A program made the position numbers and the translations under genes. Shown here piece after piece: positions 44,778-54,254 of a DNA stretch of 64,000 nt. Numbering within the stretch: the first letter of the stretch is position 1; the number at the start of each line of letters is the position of its first letter. The stretch is from Acidianus sp. HS-5. GTDB taxonomy: Archaea; Thermoproteota; Thermoprotei_A; Sulfolobales; Sulfolobaceae. The stretch covers positions 1,178,001 to 1,242,000 of the forward strand of contig NZ_AP025245.1 of the NCBI RefSeq assembly GCF_021655615.1. The letters are read 5' to 3'. The notes under the pieces are model-generated. The model made no database searches and had not been told where the DNA came from. It worked only from the letters and a program-made list of their open reading frames with translations.

Positions 44778-46638
44778 TTAACACCACCCTCTTTTCTCCT
44801 TTCTCAACAATTTTCTTTACACTTTCAATTATTTCCTCCTTGGTTATAGCTCTTCCTGTCCATTTTAATATATAATGAGTAGGGAATATTCCAGTATTTT
44901 CAGTCAATATTTGTGCTCCTTGAGCCAAATAATTATTCTCAACTGCAATTATCATACTCTTACCTTGAAGGAGCTTTTTCATCAAATTCTTAGGATACGG
45001 GTTGAACATTTTCACTTGGATCATCATAACGTCCTTTAACTCATCCATTGCATCAATTATTGCACCTTTAGGAGAACCCCAAGTTAATAGCACTATATTC
45101 CCGTTGCCTACTACATTAACTCTCTGCTCTTCTGGAATTTCTTTATCAGCAGTTTCTAATTTTCTCATTCTCTTCTCGTACATTTTTATTCTATTTTCTG
45201 TTCCTTCCGTTATATGTCCTTCCTCATTATGTTCATCGCCTGCATGAAATATACTTGCCTCTCCTAAGAACGCTCTAGGAGAAATTCCGTCTTCAGTTAT
45301 TTCAAAGCGGTTGAAAAAGTCTCCAGTAGGCTTTACTATTTTTCCTCTTTCTATTGGAATTTTCTTACCCAGTATGTGATCTTCATCAAATACAGAGTAA
45401 GCATTAGCTAACGTTTTTTCTATTACGTGGATTACCGGAGTCTGGTATTTTTCTGCTAAATTGAAAGCCCATATTGCATCCCAGAATATTTCCTCATGAT
45501 CTCCGGAGGCAACAATTATTCTCGGAAATTCGCCGTGGCCTACGTTGAGTGCAAATTTTAAATCTCCTTGACCTGATCTAGTTGGTAAACCGGTTGATGG
45601 AGCTCCTCTCATGTAATAAGTTATAACTAACGGTGCTTCGTTCATTCCTGCCCAGCTTATTCCCTCAGACATCAAAGCAAATCCTGGGCCAGAAGTTGCA
45701 GTTGCTGCTCTGGTTCCAGTCAATGTTGCACCAATGGCCATATTTACTGCTGCTAATTCATCTTCTGCTTGAACAACTACTGCTCCGCCTTTTCTTAATT
45801 CGCCTGCCTCTACTATCATATCGAGGTTCTGATTAGCCTCAATGTAAGTGCTTTCATCACTTGCAGGAGTTATTGGATAATACGATTGAAACCTAAGTCC
45901 TGCTGCCATTTTTCCTATTGCAGATATTGTATTTCCGTCAACCTGTATTCTTGGTTTTGATACGGGAATTTCTGGTAACTTATAGTGATTCTCTGCTGCA
46001 CTATACCCTAATTCTGCAGCCATCGTATTGAATTTGACGAAAAGTTCGTTTTTAAACAAGGAAGATATTGCCTGTTTTAAATACTCCAATTTAAAGCCAA
46101 AGAGTGACATTGAAGTAGCAACTGCTATAATGTTCTTAGCTCTCTCAACTACGGAGAGTGGTAATTTATAAGTATCTGCAACTTTTTTCAATAATTCTAA
46201 GTAATTAATCGATATTGTTTTTACTCCCTTTTTCTCAAGAAATGATATTACATCTTTTACAGTATCGCCTAACCCGTTTTTTGTTAATAGATCTCTTACT
46301 TGATCAGCTATTTCTGGTTCCATTGATCTTACCATATCTAGATTGGTTCCTTCTACTCCTTTATCGTAAATAATGAAGTCGGTAACTTCTGTAAAGTGTT
46401 GAAATATTGTTTCTGCATCAAAAGTTGCTAATACATTTATAGTGGAGGATATACTATGTAAAGGTTTTTCACTGAATACTACTTGAAAATACGAATGTCT
46501 TCCTTTGATATTTGAGTAGTATTCTCTATTTCCATAAAGATAATAACCGGCTCTTGCTACTGCGTTACCGAAGATTGTTGCTGAAGTGTCTACTCCTAAT
46601 CCTTGTGCTCCTCCTATCATCCAAGAATATCGTGACAT
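44764..46638 (-). CDS. 2-oxoacid:ferredoxin oxidoreductase, fused gamma-alpha subunit
   Basis: 624 residues. The N-terminal ~190 residues are the gamma domain (GGAQGLGVDTSATIFGNA, with HSYFQVVFSEKP); the rest is the alpha chain with the YPITPAS signature, followed by EDELAAVNMAIGATLTGTRAATATSGPGF. The gamma-alpha fusion is characteristic of Sulfolobus-type OFOR. The promoter is a minus-strand TATA region at 46661-46668, about 26 bases before ATG 46638. Central metabolic enzyme for pyruvate and 2-oxoglutarate oxidation. Confidence 0.93.
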   Translation of the reverse strand: MSRYSWMIGGAQGLGVDTSATIFGNAVARAGYYLYGNREYYSNIKGRHSYFQVVFSEKPLHSISSTINVLATFDAETIFQHFTEVTDFIIYDKGVEGTNLDMVRSMEPEIADQVRDLLTKNGLGDTVKDVISFLEKKGVKTISINYLELLKKVADTYKLPLSVVERAKNIIAVATSMSLFGFKLEYLKQAISSLFKNELFVKFNTMAAELGYSAAENHYKLPEIPVSKPRIQVDGNTISAIGKMAAGLRFQSYYPITPASDESTYIEANQNLDMIVEAGELRKGGAVVVQAEDELAAVNMAIGATLTGTRAATATSGPGFALMSEGISWAGMNEAPLVITYYMRGAPSTGLPTRSGQGDLKFALNVGHGEFPRIIVASGDHEEIFWDAIWAFNLAEKYQTPVIHVIEKTLANAYSVFDEDHILGKKIPIERGKIVKPTGDFFNRFEITEDGISPRAFLGEASIFHAGDEHNEEGHITEGTENRIKMYEKRMRKLETADKEIPEEQRVNVVGNGNIVLLTWGSPKGAIIDAMDELKDVMMIQVKMFNPYPKNLMKKLLQGKSMIIAVENNYLAQGAQILTENTGIFPTHYILKWTGRAITKEEIIESVKKIVEKGEKRVVLSAGA

Positions 46639-46905
46639 ATTATAAATTCTCCGTCATAGGTTATAAAATGCTCTCACGTAATTTTATAAATGATTATTTT
46701 AACAAAGTTAATTGGCGTACTATAATAGAAAGTTAAATAATATCATATACGTAATATCTAATTAGTAATGTAAACATTATAAAAACTTAAGATGGTATTA
46801 TCTTGGAGTTCTTAAAAATTTTCTAATATTAATCTTACGTTATCTAATCACTTTCAACCTTGACTCTGGGAAAAATAAATATACTACTAAGGGTAGTTAG
46901 CACCT

Positions 46906-47184
46906 ATGAAGCAACAAGAAATAATTTCAATAAAAAATGATATGTTTATTTCAAAAGATGCTACAGATATGATAATGTATATGAAGCCTGGAGAGAAAAT
47001 AATCTTTAAGAAAAACAACTCAGTATCCTTAATAGTACATAAAGGAGAAGGAGAACTGAGCGTAGGGAAGAGACGTGTAAAACTAAGGGAGAAAAGTACG
47101 ATAATAAGTAAAGAATCTGCAGAGAAAATTGTAATAGCTATAACTTCAATGTTGTTATTTATTCATATAGAGTCGATAGCTTAG
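46906..47184 (+). CDS. Small beta-rich hypothetical protein (cupin-like)
   Basis: 92 residues. The order of short strands (EKIIFKKNNSVSLIVHKGEGELSVGKRRVKLREKSTIIS) resembles a single cupin-type beta barrel, without the metal-binding His/Glu set, so function is unknown. The C-terminal 20 residues are hydrophobic. TATA-like aaaataaatatac at about 46870-46882 is 26 bases before ATG 46906. Overlaps the convergent gene by 4 bases. Confidence 0.55.
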   Translation: MKQQEIISIKNDMFISKDATDMIMYMKPGEKIIFKKNNSVSLIVHKGEGELSVGKRRVKLREKSTIISKESAEKIVIAITSMLLFIHIESIA

Positions 47185-47585
47185 ATTTTATTCTCAATTC
47201 TTTTTAACCTAACTTTTTCCTCGAAATTATTCTTAAATTCGTTTATCCACCTAGAAAGGAATAGCTTAGAAATCTTTTCAGACCATCCGTCGTAGTCAAA
47301 TGTTAATATAACTTTATGCTCTTCAATTAAGAAGTCTAAGTTACCAGTACCTCCTCTATTTATTGTGAAGGCATATTTTACTCTACCTTCATCAGAGGAG
47401 TAATAATTACCGACGAGGTCGAAAGGCATGCCTAAGAATTTTCCCTTGCAAGTATATTTTCCGTCATTTGCCTTAACTTCTTTAATTGGAGGAAATAGAT
47501 TGGGTAAAACGAAAGAAGGATCGGATAAAACTACTAATAACGCATTACTCTCATGTTTAGTTTCTATTTCAACACTAATTCTCAT
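47181..47585 (-). CDS. SRPBCC/START-like protein, DUF3211-like
   Basis: 134 residues of alternating strands (GKYTCKGKFLGMPFDLVGNYYSS, then RVKYAFTINR and KVILTFDYDG), ending in a long helix (FLSRWINEFKNNFEEKVRLKR). The order fits the helix-grip (START/SRPBCC) fold; I recall the thermophile-specific DUF3211 family having it. Such folds bind hydrophobic ligands. No catalytic motif is visible. Divergent from tfb. Confidence 0.55.
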   Translation of the reverse strand: MRISVEIETKHESNALLVVLSDPSFVLPNLFPPIKEVKANDGKYTCKGKFLGMPFDLVGNYYSSDEGRVKYAFTINRGGTGNLDFLIEEHKVILTFDYDGWSEKISKLFLSRWINEFKNNFEEKVRLKRIENKI

Positions 47586-47742
47586 TATTCATCATTATAG
47601 AATTTGAACCCAAAGGTTATAAGAGTATGCCGTTTTAACATTAAATAGAAATTAACAGATATTATCTATATTCAACATTAAACTCATGATTACATTTTAT
47701 AAAGAAAACTTTATTAACTAGAAAGACAATATATGTAAATCT

Positions 47743-48627
47743 GTGACCAGTATGAGTAGTGAAATAATATGCCCAAAGGATAAAATAGTCTTTGACGCTA
47801 ATAGGGGGGAGTACATCTGTACAGAGACTGGAGAAGTCCTAGAAGATAAAGTTGTCGATCAAGGACCAGAGTGGAGAGCTTATACTGAGGAAGAAAACAG
47901 GGAGAGAAGCAGAGCAGGTACGATTAACTTAGCAGTTCACGATATGGGGCTTTCAACTTACATGGATGTAAAGGCTAAAGATAGAATAAAGGCAATGAGG
48001 TTAAGGAAATTACAAATAAGGTCAAGAGTGGGAACCTCAGAGCAGAGAAACCTAGTCAAGGCAATGACTATCCTTGAGAGGATTATAGATAACTTAGGCT
48101 TACCAAAAGCTGTAAAAGAAGAGGCCGCAATTATTTACAGGAAAGCTTTAGATAAAAAATTAATAAAAGGTAGGAGCATCGAGGAAGTAGTTGCTGCCTC
48201 AGTTTATGCTGCTTGTAGGAAGTTGAATATTCCAACTACATTAGATGAAATAACTAAAATAACATCTGCGAATAAAAAAGAGATAGGAAAAGCTTATAGG
48301 CTCTTGTTAAGGGAAGATGTTACTGAAGTTCCTGCCAGTGACCCTAAGTACTACGTCATGAAGATAGCCTCATTACTAGGACTCAGCGGTAAAGTGATGA
48401 CTGCTGCCATGGAAATAGTGGAAAGAGCTAAGAAAGCTGGAATAACTTCTGGAAAAGATCCTGCAAGTATTGCAGCTGCTGCAGTATATATCGCGGCAAA
48501 TATCAACGGAGAGAGAAGATCCCAGAGGGAAATTTCTGAAGTCTCTGGAGTAACTCAAGTGACTATAAGGAATAGGTATAGGGAAATAGCCAGAGAATTA
48601 GGAATAGACATAGAAGGAATAAACTAA
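47743..48627 (+). CDS. tfb: Transcription initiation factor B (TFB) paralogue with shortened linker
   Basis: 294 residues. Zinc-ribbon region CPKDKIVFDANRGEYICTETGEVLE (10-34), B-reader region with HDMGLSTYMD, then two cyclin folds, ending in the HTH segment with SQREISEVSGVTQVTIRNRYREI. Between the B-reader and first cyclin fold it reads VKAKDRIKAMRLRKLQIR, about 15-20 residues shorter than the TFB1 I remember. This is probably the second TFB of Sulfolobales. Start GTG 47743 (or ATG 47752), TATA-like ctttattaac at 47709-47718. Confidence 0.88.
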   Translation: MTSMSSEIICPKDKIVFDANRGEYICTETGEVLEDKVVDQGPEWRAYTEEENRERSRAGTINLAVHDMGLSTYMDVKAKDRIKAMRLRKLQIRSRVGTSEQRNLVKAMTILERIIDNLGLPKAVKEEAAIIYRKALDKKLIKGRSIEEVVAASVYAACRKLNIPTTLDEITKITSANKKEIGKAYRLLLREDVTEVPASDPKYYVMKIASLLGLSGKVMTAAMEIVERAKKAGITSGKDPASIAAAAVYIAANINGERRSQREISEVSGVTQVTIRNRYREIARELGIDIEGIN

Positions 48628-48686
48628 AGTTTTCTTAATTATGAATATTTCCTTAAGATTTATATTGAGATAGTATAATTTCTCAT

Positions 48687-48857
48687 ATGCAAAGATCTTA
48701 TATTCTCCTCATTGTTAGCATTGCTTTCTATTTAATAGTATTTAAGTCAGTTTTTAATGCTTTTTCTCTAGCTGACACCGAGTCCAGTATCATCGGTGCA
48801 TTAACAAAATTATCTTGGAACAAATTGAGGTCAACAACATGCCTAAAAAGAATGTAA
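48687..48857 (+). CDS. Small single-helix membrane or exported protein
   Basis: 56 residues: a short basic start, hydrophobic core YILLIVSIAFYLIVFKSVF (5-23) and a hydrophilic tail ending CLKRM. The TATA-like gatttatattg at 48657-48667 lies about 26 bases before ATG 48687, typical of leaderless genes. Its end overlaps the next membrane gene by 19 bases in another frame. Not recognised; it could be a peptide that couples translation of the next gene. Confidence 0.5.
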   Translation: MQRSYILLIVSIAFYLIVFKSVFNAFSLADTESSIIGALTKLSWNKLRSTTCLKRM

Positions 48858-49180
48858 ATAAACGTGCGTATGCATTTATTTTATCGTTTTTGCTTCTTTT
48901 TTCCGTTTACCTTAGTTCATTTGATGAGCTTATATTATTTCTTATTATACTAATTTTATTTATGATTTTAAGGTTAGATTCTCGTTTTTTTATTATTATG
49001 GGTATAATTGCCTTAGTAATTTCGTCCTTATCTTTTTCAGTTACTCTGGGTAACGTTGCCTATTTTTATCTTCTTTTTGGCGTTACTGGAATACTAATAC
49101 AAGATTTTCTAATTAATAATAAAATGAGCAATAAAGTAAATGAAAAAGCCCGTAAAAGAAGAGTAAAGAAAAGGAGGTAA
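48839..49180 (+). CDS. Small polytopic membrane protein
   Basis: 113 residues from ATG 48839 (MPKKNVNKRAYAF), with about four membrane segments and a very basic C-terminus (KARKRRVKKRR). The frame is open back to 48815, but the ATG is the better start because the preceding small gene overlaps there. No family recognised. It sits between tfb and a ParA-like gene on the same strand. Confidence 0.6.
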   Translation: MPKKNVNKRAYAFILSFLLLFSVYLSSFDELILFLIILILFMILRLDSRFFIIMGIIALVISSLSFSVTLGNVAYFYLLFGVTGILIQDFLINNKMSNKVNEKARKRRVKKRR

Positions 49181-49534
49181 GAAAAATATTGTGTGAACCC
49201 AGTAATTAATAAGACATTAATCATACTACTGATCGTACATTTTCACTCTTGTCAGTTATTCGAAGTTTAAAGGGTAATAATACTTCTCAAGTTATACGCA
49301 CACTTTCCGTACGTCAGGATGAAGTCTTGCCATTCAAAGTCTCAGGAAGTATACATTTCCACTTTAACTAAAGGCGTATTTTCAATGGATTACGTAGCTT
49401 TTGCACTATGTTTATTTACTTCATTATTTATTTTAAGAATAATTGTCATGAAAAGTTATATACAATAATTTAATCATATCTTTAGATAAATTTTACGACT
49501 AAAATTTAAATTCCTTTTTAAAGTATGTTAATAT
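49181..49534. other. Intergenic stretch with one possible small gene
   Basis: Apart from the 49-residue frame listed separately, these 354 bases show no RNA gene or repeat that I can recognise. The last 100 bases are very AT-rich and hold the promoter of the following ParA-like gene (aatttaaattcc near 49503-49514). Confidence 0.45.
49319..49468 (+). CDS. Possible 49-residue single-span membrane peptide
   Basis: ATG 49319 opens MKSCHSKSQEVYISTLTKGV, followed by the hydrophobic segment YVAFALCLFTSLFILRIIV and a short basic end. gttatac at 49291-49297 is about 24 bases upstream. With no recognised homologue this may be a small membrane protein or chance; the neighbouring small membrane genes raise its odds. 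Confidence 0.35.
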   Translation: MKSCHSKSQEVYISTLTKGVFSMDYVAFALCLFTSLFILRIIVMKSYIQ

Positions 49535-50308
49535 GTGATAGTAACTTTTGCACCATTGCCTAGCTATGGCAAGTCTCACGTTATTTCTTTCTTATCTATG
49601 GGATTGTCTAAAAAAGGAAAGAAAGTGCTAATAATAGACCTAGATCCTAAGCTTTTCATAACAAGTTTCTTTGTTAAAGAAAACAAAATTTATCCTGGTA
49701 TTAATTCTTTCCAAAATATAGATATAGTATCTTTACCATTCTTTGAATACTCATTTTCCAGTCTAAATTATAATATCCTAAGTAAAATGATGAAGGATAC
49801 TAAAATAGATACTTCAAGTTACGATTTTGTATTTATTGATTTTAAACCTGGTGTTTCAATAGTATCTATGAATTCTGCAGAGTTTTCTAATTTTATTCTT
49901 TCAACTATATCTAATGCTAAAATAAAAGAATTTAGAGAAGGAATGCAAGCCGTAGTTCAATGGATTTCTGATTTTAATCTGGACTTAAAATACGTAGGAA
50001 ATATTATAATTGCTGAGACCAAACCAGAAGAGCTCGCTCAGCAGGCATACTTAGGCTTAATTGATGCCCTAAAGCCCCTATCTGATAGAAAAATTGAGAA
50101 TGTAAAAAAGAGAATATATCCATTTAATGGGAGTCTAAATTTTGTAAATTTTAATACTATTATTCCAGTTAGAAAAGATCTGAATGATCTGAAATTTACA
50201 GATAAAAGGAAGTATCCTCCAGTCTACAGACTATTAAACTATGAGAGAACAAGAAATATAGTTAATGATATAGTGAATGAATTTCTAAATAGAGTTGAGA
50301 TGGCCTGA
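49535..50308 (+). CDS. ParA/MinD-like ATPase with degenerate P-loop
   Basis: 257 residues. Overall layout follows ParA: VTFAPLPSYGKSHVISFLSMGL, VLIIDLDPKLF (Walker A'), and YDFVFIDFKPG (Walker B). The deviant Walker A signature Lys of KGGxGK is absent: the loop reads LPSYGKSH. It may bind nucleotide weakly or not hydrolyse it. No ParB/SegB-type partner is adjacent. Start GTG. A second ParA-type gene with a normal P-loop is 5 kb away. Confidence 0.65.
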   Translation: MIVTFAPLPSYGKSHVISFLSMGLSKKGKKVLIIDLDPKLFITSFFVKENKIYPGINSFQNIDIVSLPFFEYSFSSLNYNILSKMMKDTKIDTSSYDFVFIDFKPGVSIVSMNSAEFSNFILSTISNAKIKEFREGMQAVVQWISDFNLDLKYVGNIIIAETKPEELAQQAYLGLIDALKPLSDRKIENVKKRIYPFNGSLNFVNFNTIIPVRKDLNDLKFTDKRKYPPVYRLLNYERTRNIVNDIVNEFLNRVEMA

Positions 50309-50309
50309 A

Positions 50310-51122
50310 TTAGTATTCTCCAAGCGTCCCTTTTTCCCTAGCTTTTCTGAACGCTAAAGAATACAACAGAAGCCCTAGCGGGATTAGAATGATATTAAAC
50401 ATTAATAGAATTTCCACACATCTCATCACTTGAAATATACTGTATCCATAAAGCATAGAATTTCTTAATCCATTCAAAGCCCAAGTTAAAGGCAATGCAT
50501 AACTTATGTAACTTATTTGCGTAGGCATTATAGTTACTGGAAATACTACTCCACCTAAAAGAGTAGTAAATGTAGAGAAGAAGAACGAGATCGGATTCCC
50601 TTGTTTTATTATCATTGTGAATGCTGCAGACATGAATGCTATACCTAGGGTGGAAGAGATTAAGAGAATAGCCAAGAGCAACGTGCTTAATAAATTAATT
50701 TCATATATAACTCCTAGTAAATGACCCACGGTAAGTATGATTGCAGCATTTATTGTATTAACAGTAAATCCCCATAACGCAGAATATACCAAGAAAGACA
50801 GAACTCCAGACTTAGAAAGTACGTAATATTCTATCGTTCCGTAAAGCTGCTCGTTCCTAATTCTTTGACTTATTGTTGTGATTACAGAAGAAACGTAGCC
50901 TTGGAAAGCTAAGCCTATTACGAAGAAGCTAGTATAATCCGGTACATGAATGCCCTCAACAACCTTATTCCCTAGAGAAGTGCCTACAAAGTAATAAGTA
51001 AATACTGGTAAAGTCCACGAAAGTACGGTAAGTATAACTTGAGTTCTATAAGACGACCATACTTTGAATCCCCTAATGTATAGGAAAGAATAAATTTTAC
51101 CTGTTATTCCCTTAATCTCCAT
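50310..51122 (-). CDS. ABC-2 type transporter permease
   Basis: 270 residues with six membrane segments. The N-terminal cytoplasmic part (SSYRTQVILTVLSWTLPVFTYYFVG), YEINLLSTLLLAILLIS and GGVVFPVTIMPTQISYISYALPLTWALNGLRNSML are typical of the ABC2_membrane family. The start overlaps the stop of the upstream ATPase gene by 19 bases, so this is a two-gene exporter. Substrate unknown; drugs, lipids or polysaccharides are typical. Confidence 0.87.
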   Translation of the reverse strand: MEIKGITGKIYSFLYIRGFKVWSSYRTQVILTVLSWTLPVFTYYFVGTSLGNKVVEGIHVPDYTSFFVIGLAFQGYVSSVITTISQRIRNEQLYGTIEYYVLSKSGVLSFLVYSALWGFTVNTINAAIILTVGHLLGVIYEINLLSTLLLAILLISSTLGIAFMSAAFTMIIKQGNPISFFFSTFTTLLGGVVFPVTIMPTQISYISYALPLTWALNGLRNSMLYGYSIFQVMRCVEILLMFNIILIPLGLLLYSLAFRKAREKGTLGEY

Positions 51123-52030
51123 GGTCTGCTCCTCCCCCTACCTATATCTTCCTCAACGTCTCCTACGAAATGTATATAAATATCGTCTAATGTAGGTTCA
51201 CTCTCGTCTATTTCCTTATAATGTAGCTGGAATTTATCTATTTCGGTTTCAGGTATTCTTAAAATGTACTCCTCACCACTAGAATAAATTACAAATTTTT
51301 TTATCTCATTATTTATTTCATTAGTTGCTACTTCTAAAACTTTTCCTGTTATTCTTTTTAATTCGCCTAAAGTACCACCTGCAACAATTTTTCCCTTCTT
51401 TATTAGGAATATTACATCTGCAAGTTCCTCTATTTCCCTTAGATAATGGGAAGATAATAGGATAGTTTTATTCTTATCTTTCAAGTTCCTTATAGTAGCT
51501 CTAAATTCTCTGGCAGAAACTAAATCCAATCCTAGAGTAGGTTCATCCATTAAAAGAACTGGCGGATCAGTTATTAACGCTCTTGCTAAAGCTAGTTTTT
51601 TCTGCATTCCAGTACTGAACTTCATATAAGGAATATTTTTCCACTCTCTTAGTCCAACGAACTCAAGCAATTCGTTTGCTCTCCTTTTAGCTTCTCCCAA
51701 AGAAAGGCCTTGCAGACTAGAGAAGAAGATTAGGTTATCTAACGCTGTCAATCTATAGTAGAAGGCTCTTTCGCTTACTGTAACTAATCCTATACTTTCT
51801 CTAACTTTCTTTTCTTCCCTAGTTACGCTGTAGCCATTTACAAAAGCGTCACCGGAAGTAGGTATTATTAAAGTTGATAAAATCTTTAATAATGTAGTCT
51901 TACCTGCACCGTTATGTCCCACAAGAGCTCCTATCTTGCCCTTTTCTATCTTAATATTTACTGAATCTAGGGCTTTTATCTCTTTTCTCTTTATTTTAAA
52001 AATCTTTGTTAAATCTACAGTCTCAATCAA
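51104..52030 (-). CDS. ABC transporter ATP-binding protein
   Basis: 308 residues. Walker A GHNGAGKTTLL, signature motif STGMQKKLALARAL, Walker B LLMDEPTLGLDLV and H-loop SSHYLRE are all present. The ~80 extra C-terminal residues (about 225-308) are characteristic of drug-type (CcmA/DrrA-like) exporters. Cognate permease follows directly. The C-terminal end DIGRGRSRPWRLRE is basic. Confidence 0.92.
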   Translation of the reverse strand: MIETVDLTKIFKIKRKEIKALDSVNIKIEKGKIGALVGHNGAGKTTLLKILSTLIIPTSGDAFVNGYSVTREEKKVRESIGLVTVSERAFYYRLTALDNLIFFSSLQGLSLGEAKRRANELLEFVGLREWKNIPYMKFSTGMQKKLALARALITDPPVLLMDEPTLGLDLVSAREFRATIRNLKDKNKTILLSSHYLREIEELADVIFLIKKGKIVAGGTLGELKRITGKVLEVATNEINNEIKKFVIYSSGEEYILRIPETEIDKFQLHYKEIDESEPTLDDIYIHFVGDVEEDIGRGRSRPWRLRE

Positions 52031-52083
52031 AAAAATCTACCGATATCGATTTAGTTTTTTACTTTTTAAGCTTTAATTAGAAT

Positions 52084-52467
52084 ATGCCAGATGGAAAAAT
52101 ACCTTTGCAGGCAGAAGTCTATTTAGACGGAGAAAAAGTGGACGCAAAAGTTTTCCTCCATGTTAAGGGGTATAAAAGAGCTAGAGTTACTCACATAGAT
52201 GTTGAAGGAGATAAAATCAAGGGTTTATTAAGGCCCAGACATTCAGTATATCCCCTAGTTGAATGGAAAGGAAACGAAGTAACTTTTCCAATAAATGAGC
52301 ATAAAATAAGATTAATTTTACCGGAAATTTCGCTGGACTTTAACGCTAATCTTTATGTTGGAGGTAAGGGTAAAGGTATCTTTCTCGGTTTTCATAAGAA
52401 CGAAATTAGACAACTAGAGGAAATAGCTAGACAGAAAGGTGTAGAACCCATCAGTAGAAGGTCTTAA
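52084..52467 (+). CDS. Hypothetical small protein
   Basis: 127 residues, beta-rich (AEVYLDGEKVDAKVFLHVKGY, RARVTHIDVEGDKIKG), ending in a helix (KNEIRQLEEIARQKG). Basic and soluble. It looks like a two-domain nucleic-acid- or protein-binding barrel, but I have no family. Divergent from the ABC operon. Confidence 0.55.
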   Translation: MPDGKIPLQAEVYLDGEKVDAKVFLHVKGYKRARVTHIDVEGDKIKGLLRPRHSVYPLVEWKGNEVTFPINEHKIRLILPEISLDFNANLYVGGKGKGIFLGFHKNEIRQLEEIARQKGVEPISRRS

Positions 52468-52664
52468 AAATATTTTAGTATTACGTAATCAAAATTTTCG
52501 TAGTTTAAAGAGACAACTTTGATAGTTTTCAAGCATATATTACCAGACTTCTACAATTGAAATATTTTTGAAGGAAACGATTTATTCATTTTCTCAAATT
52601 AGCCTTATTTATTAACATCCAGAGTAGGTTAAATTTAAATTGCAGGGGCTAAGTTTTATCCGAA

Positions 52665-54254
52665 ATGGCCCAAAGAAAAGATCTCTTCATTAGGGAATCC
52701 TCCGGTTTAGTAAGAGAAGTGAGCCCTTGGGCTTCCTTATCAGCAACCTTCGGATTAGTGACTGGAGGAGTTCCAATTTTAATACTAAGTTGGCTTTTTA
52801 CTGCACCAGGAGCGAATTGGATTTTATCTTTCCTATTGATGTTACCGCCTACATTAGGAACAGCTTTCTTATTTTACATAGCTGGAATTTCAATGCCTAG
52901 AGCTGGGGGAGATTATGTATTCAATAGTAGGGCAGTTCATCCTGCTATAGGCTTCATCAATTATTTTGGATTGTTTGTAGCTTTTGCTCTATCCTTAGGA
53001 TATTACAGTTATTTAGCTGCACAATGGTTCGGATATTTGTTTTCCTCAATAGGATTAGCTTATTCAAACCAGTTTTTCCTCAGTTTAGGCTGTTGGTTTT
53101 CTGGGACAATAGGTAGTATAGTTGTCGGAATAATAGTAGTTTTCCTTTCTATTGTATTATCAATAATTCCCAGAGTACAATGGCGTTTCGTCTTTTGGGG
53201 AGGAATAATAACTCTTATCACATCAATTGTGATGTTTTACTATTTACTTCAAATATCTCCATCATCTTTTTCCACAGCATTATCTTCCTCAACAGGAATA
53301 AGCAATGCTTATAGCGAAGTAATTAGCGATGCTACGTCCAATGGATTAAAATTCTATACTCCATTATACGCAACTTTCCTAGCGGGACCAGTAATCTGGT
53401 ATTACTACACGTGGTATAATTTACCTGCATCTTGGGCTGGAGAAATGAAACAGGTAAGGAAGAACGTTCTATATTCTATACTGGTAGCTATTTTAATAAT
53501 TGCAGTATATTACATTGCTTTTACTTACATAAATTTGAGAGCATTTGGATGTAAGTTCCTAACATCTTGGAGCTACATAAGTAACTGTGGAATTAACGAT
53601 CCTGTCTATAAGTCCCTATCTTCAATAGGTGACTTTACTCCATATTTTGCTCTCATTGTGGATCATAATTTGATAGTGTTTATGATAATGTTCATAGCCT
53701 TATGGTTACCTAACTTTTACAGTAATCCTCCGTTAGTAACTTCGTTAGTAAGATATTTATTTTCCTGGTCTTTCGACAGGATAATGCCTTCTTGGATGGC
53801 AGATGTTAATGAGAAGATGAGAGCTCCAGTAAAAGCTACTCTACTTGTAGGTATAATGGGAATTGCGGGAGTTTTACTTTATGCTTTCAATACTGTCATA
53901 GCATTAGTAGACGTTACAGTAATTTTTGAGATAGGCTACGCAATCTTTGCGTTATCAGTAGCGCTAATGCCTTATGTAAGAAAACAGGTTTATGAAAGAT
54001 CAGTCCCAATAAAGAGGAAAATACTTGGAATCCCAATAGTTAGCTTAATAGGTTTTCCAATCTTCGCGTTCTTAGCATTTATCTTAGCCATAACTTGGGG
54101 AAATCCGATTCTTTTGCCAATTAATATTCAGACGTTAGCTAGCTTGGGAATAATATATGCTGGAGGTGGAATAATCTATTTCATTGCAGCACAGTTAAAT
54201 AAAAAGAAGGGAATAGAAGTATCGTTGTTATTTCAAGAAATACCTCCGGAATAA
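52665..54254 (+). CDS. APC-superfamily amino acid permease
   Basis: 529 residues with 12 or more membrane helices. ISMPRAGGDYVFNSRAVHPAIGFINYFGLFVAFALSLG and the N-terminal VTGGVPILILSWLFTAPGANW are in keeping with the APC family (amino acid/polyamine transport). Substrate unknown. The promoter ttaaatttaaattg (52630-52643) is appropriate. The 3' end overlaps the convergent PMT-like gene by 22 bases. Confidence 0.87.
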   Translation: MAQRKDLFIRESSGLVREVSPWASLSATFGLVTGGVPILILSWLFTAPGANWILSFLLMLPPTLGTAFLFYIAGISMPRAGGDYVFNSRAVHPAIGFINYFGLFVAFALSLGYYSYLAAQWFGYLFSSIGLAYSNQFFLSLGCWFSGTIGSIVVGIIVVFLSIVLSIIPRVQWRFVFWGGIITLITSIVMFYYLLQISPSSFSTALSSSTGISNAYSEVISDATSNGLKFYTPLYATFLAGPVIWYYYTWYNLPASWAGEMKQVRKNVLYSILVAILIIAVYYIAFTYINLRAFGCKFLTSWSYISNCGINDPVYKSLSSIGDFTPYFALIVDHNLIVFMIMFIALWLPNFYSNPPLVTSLVRYLFSWSFDRIMPSWMADVNEKMRAPVKATLLVGIMGIAGVLLYAFNTVIALVDVTVIFEIGYAIFALSVALMPYVRKQVYERSVPIKRKILGIPIVSLIGFPIFAFLAFILAITWGNPILLPINIQTLASLGIIYAGGGIIYFIAAQLNKKKGIEVSLLFQEIPPE

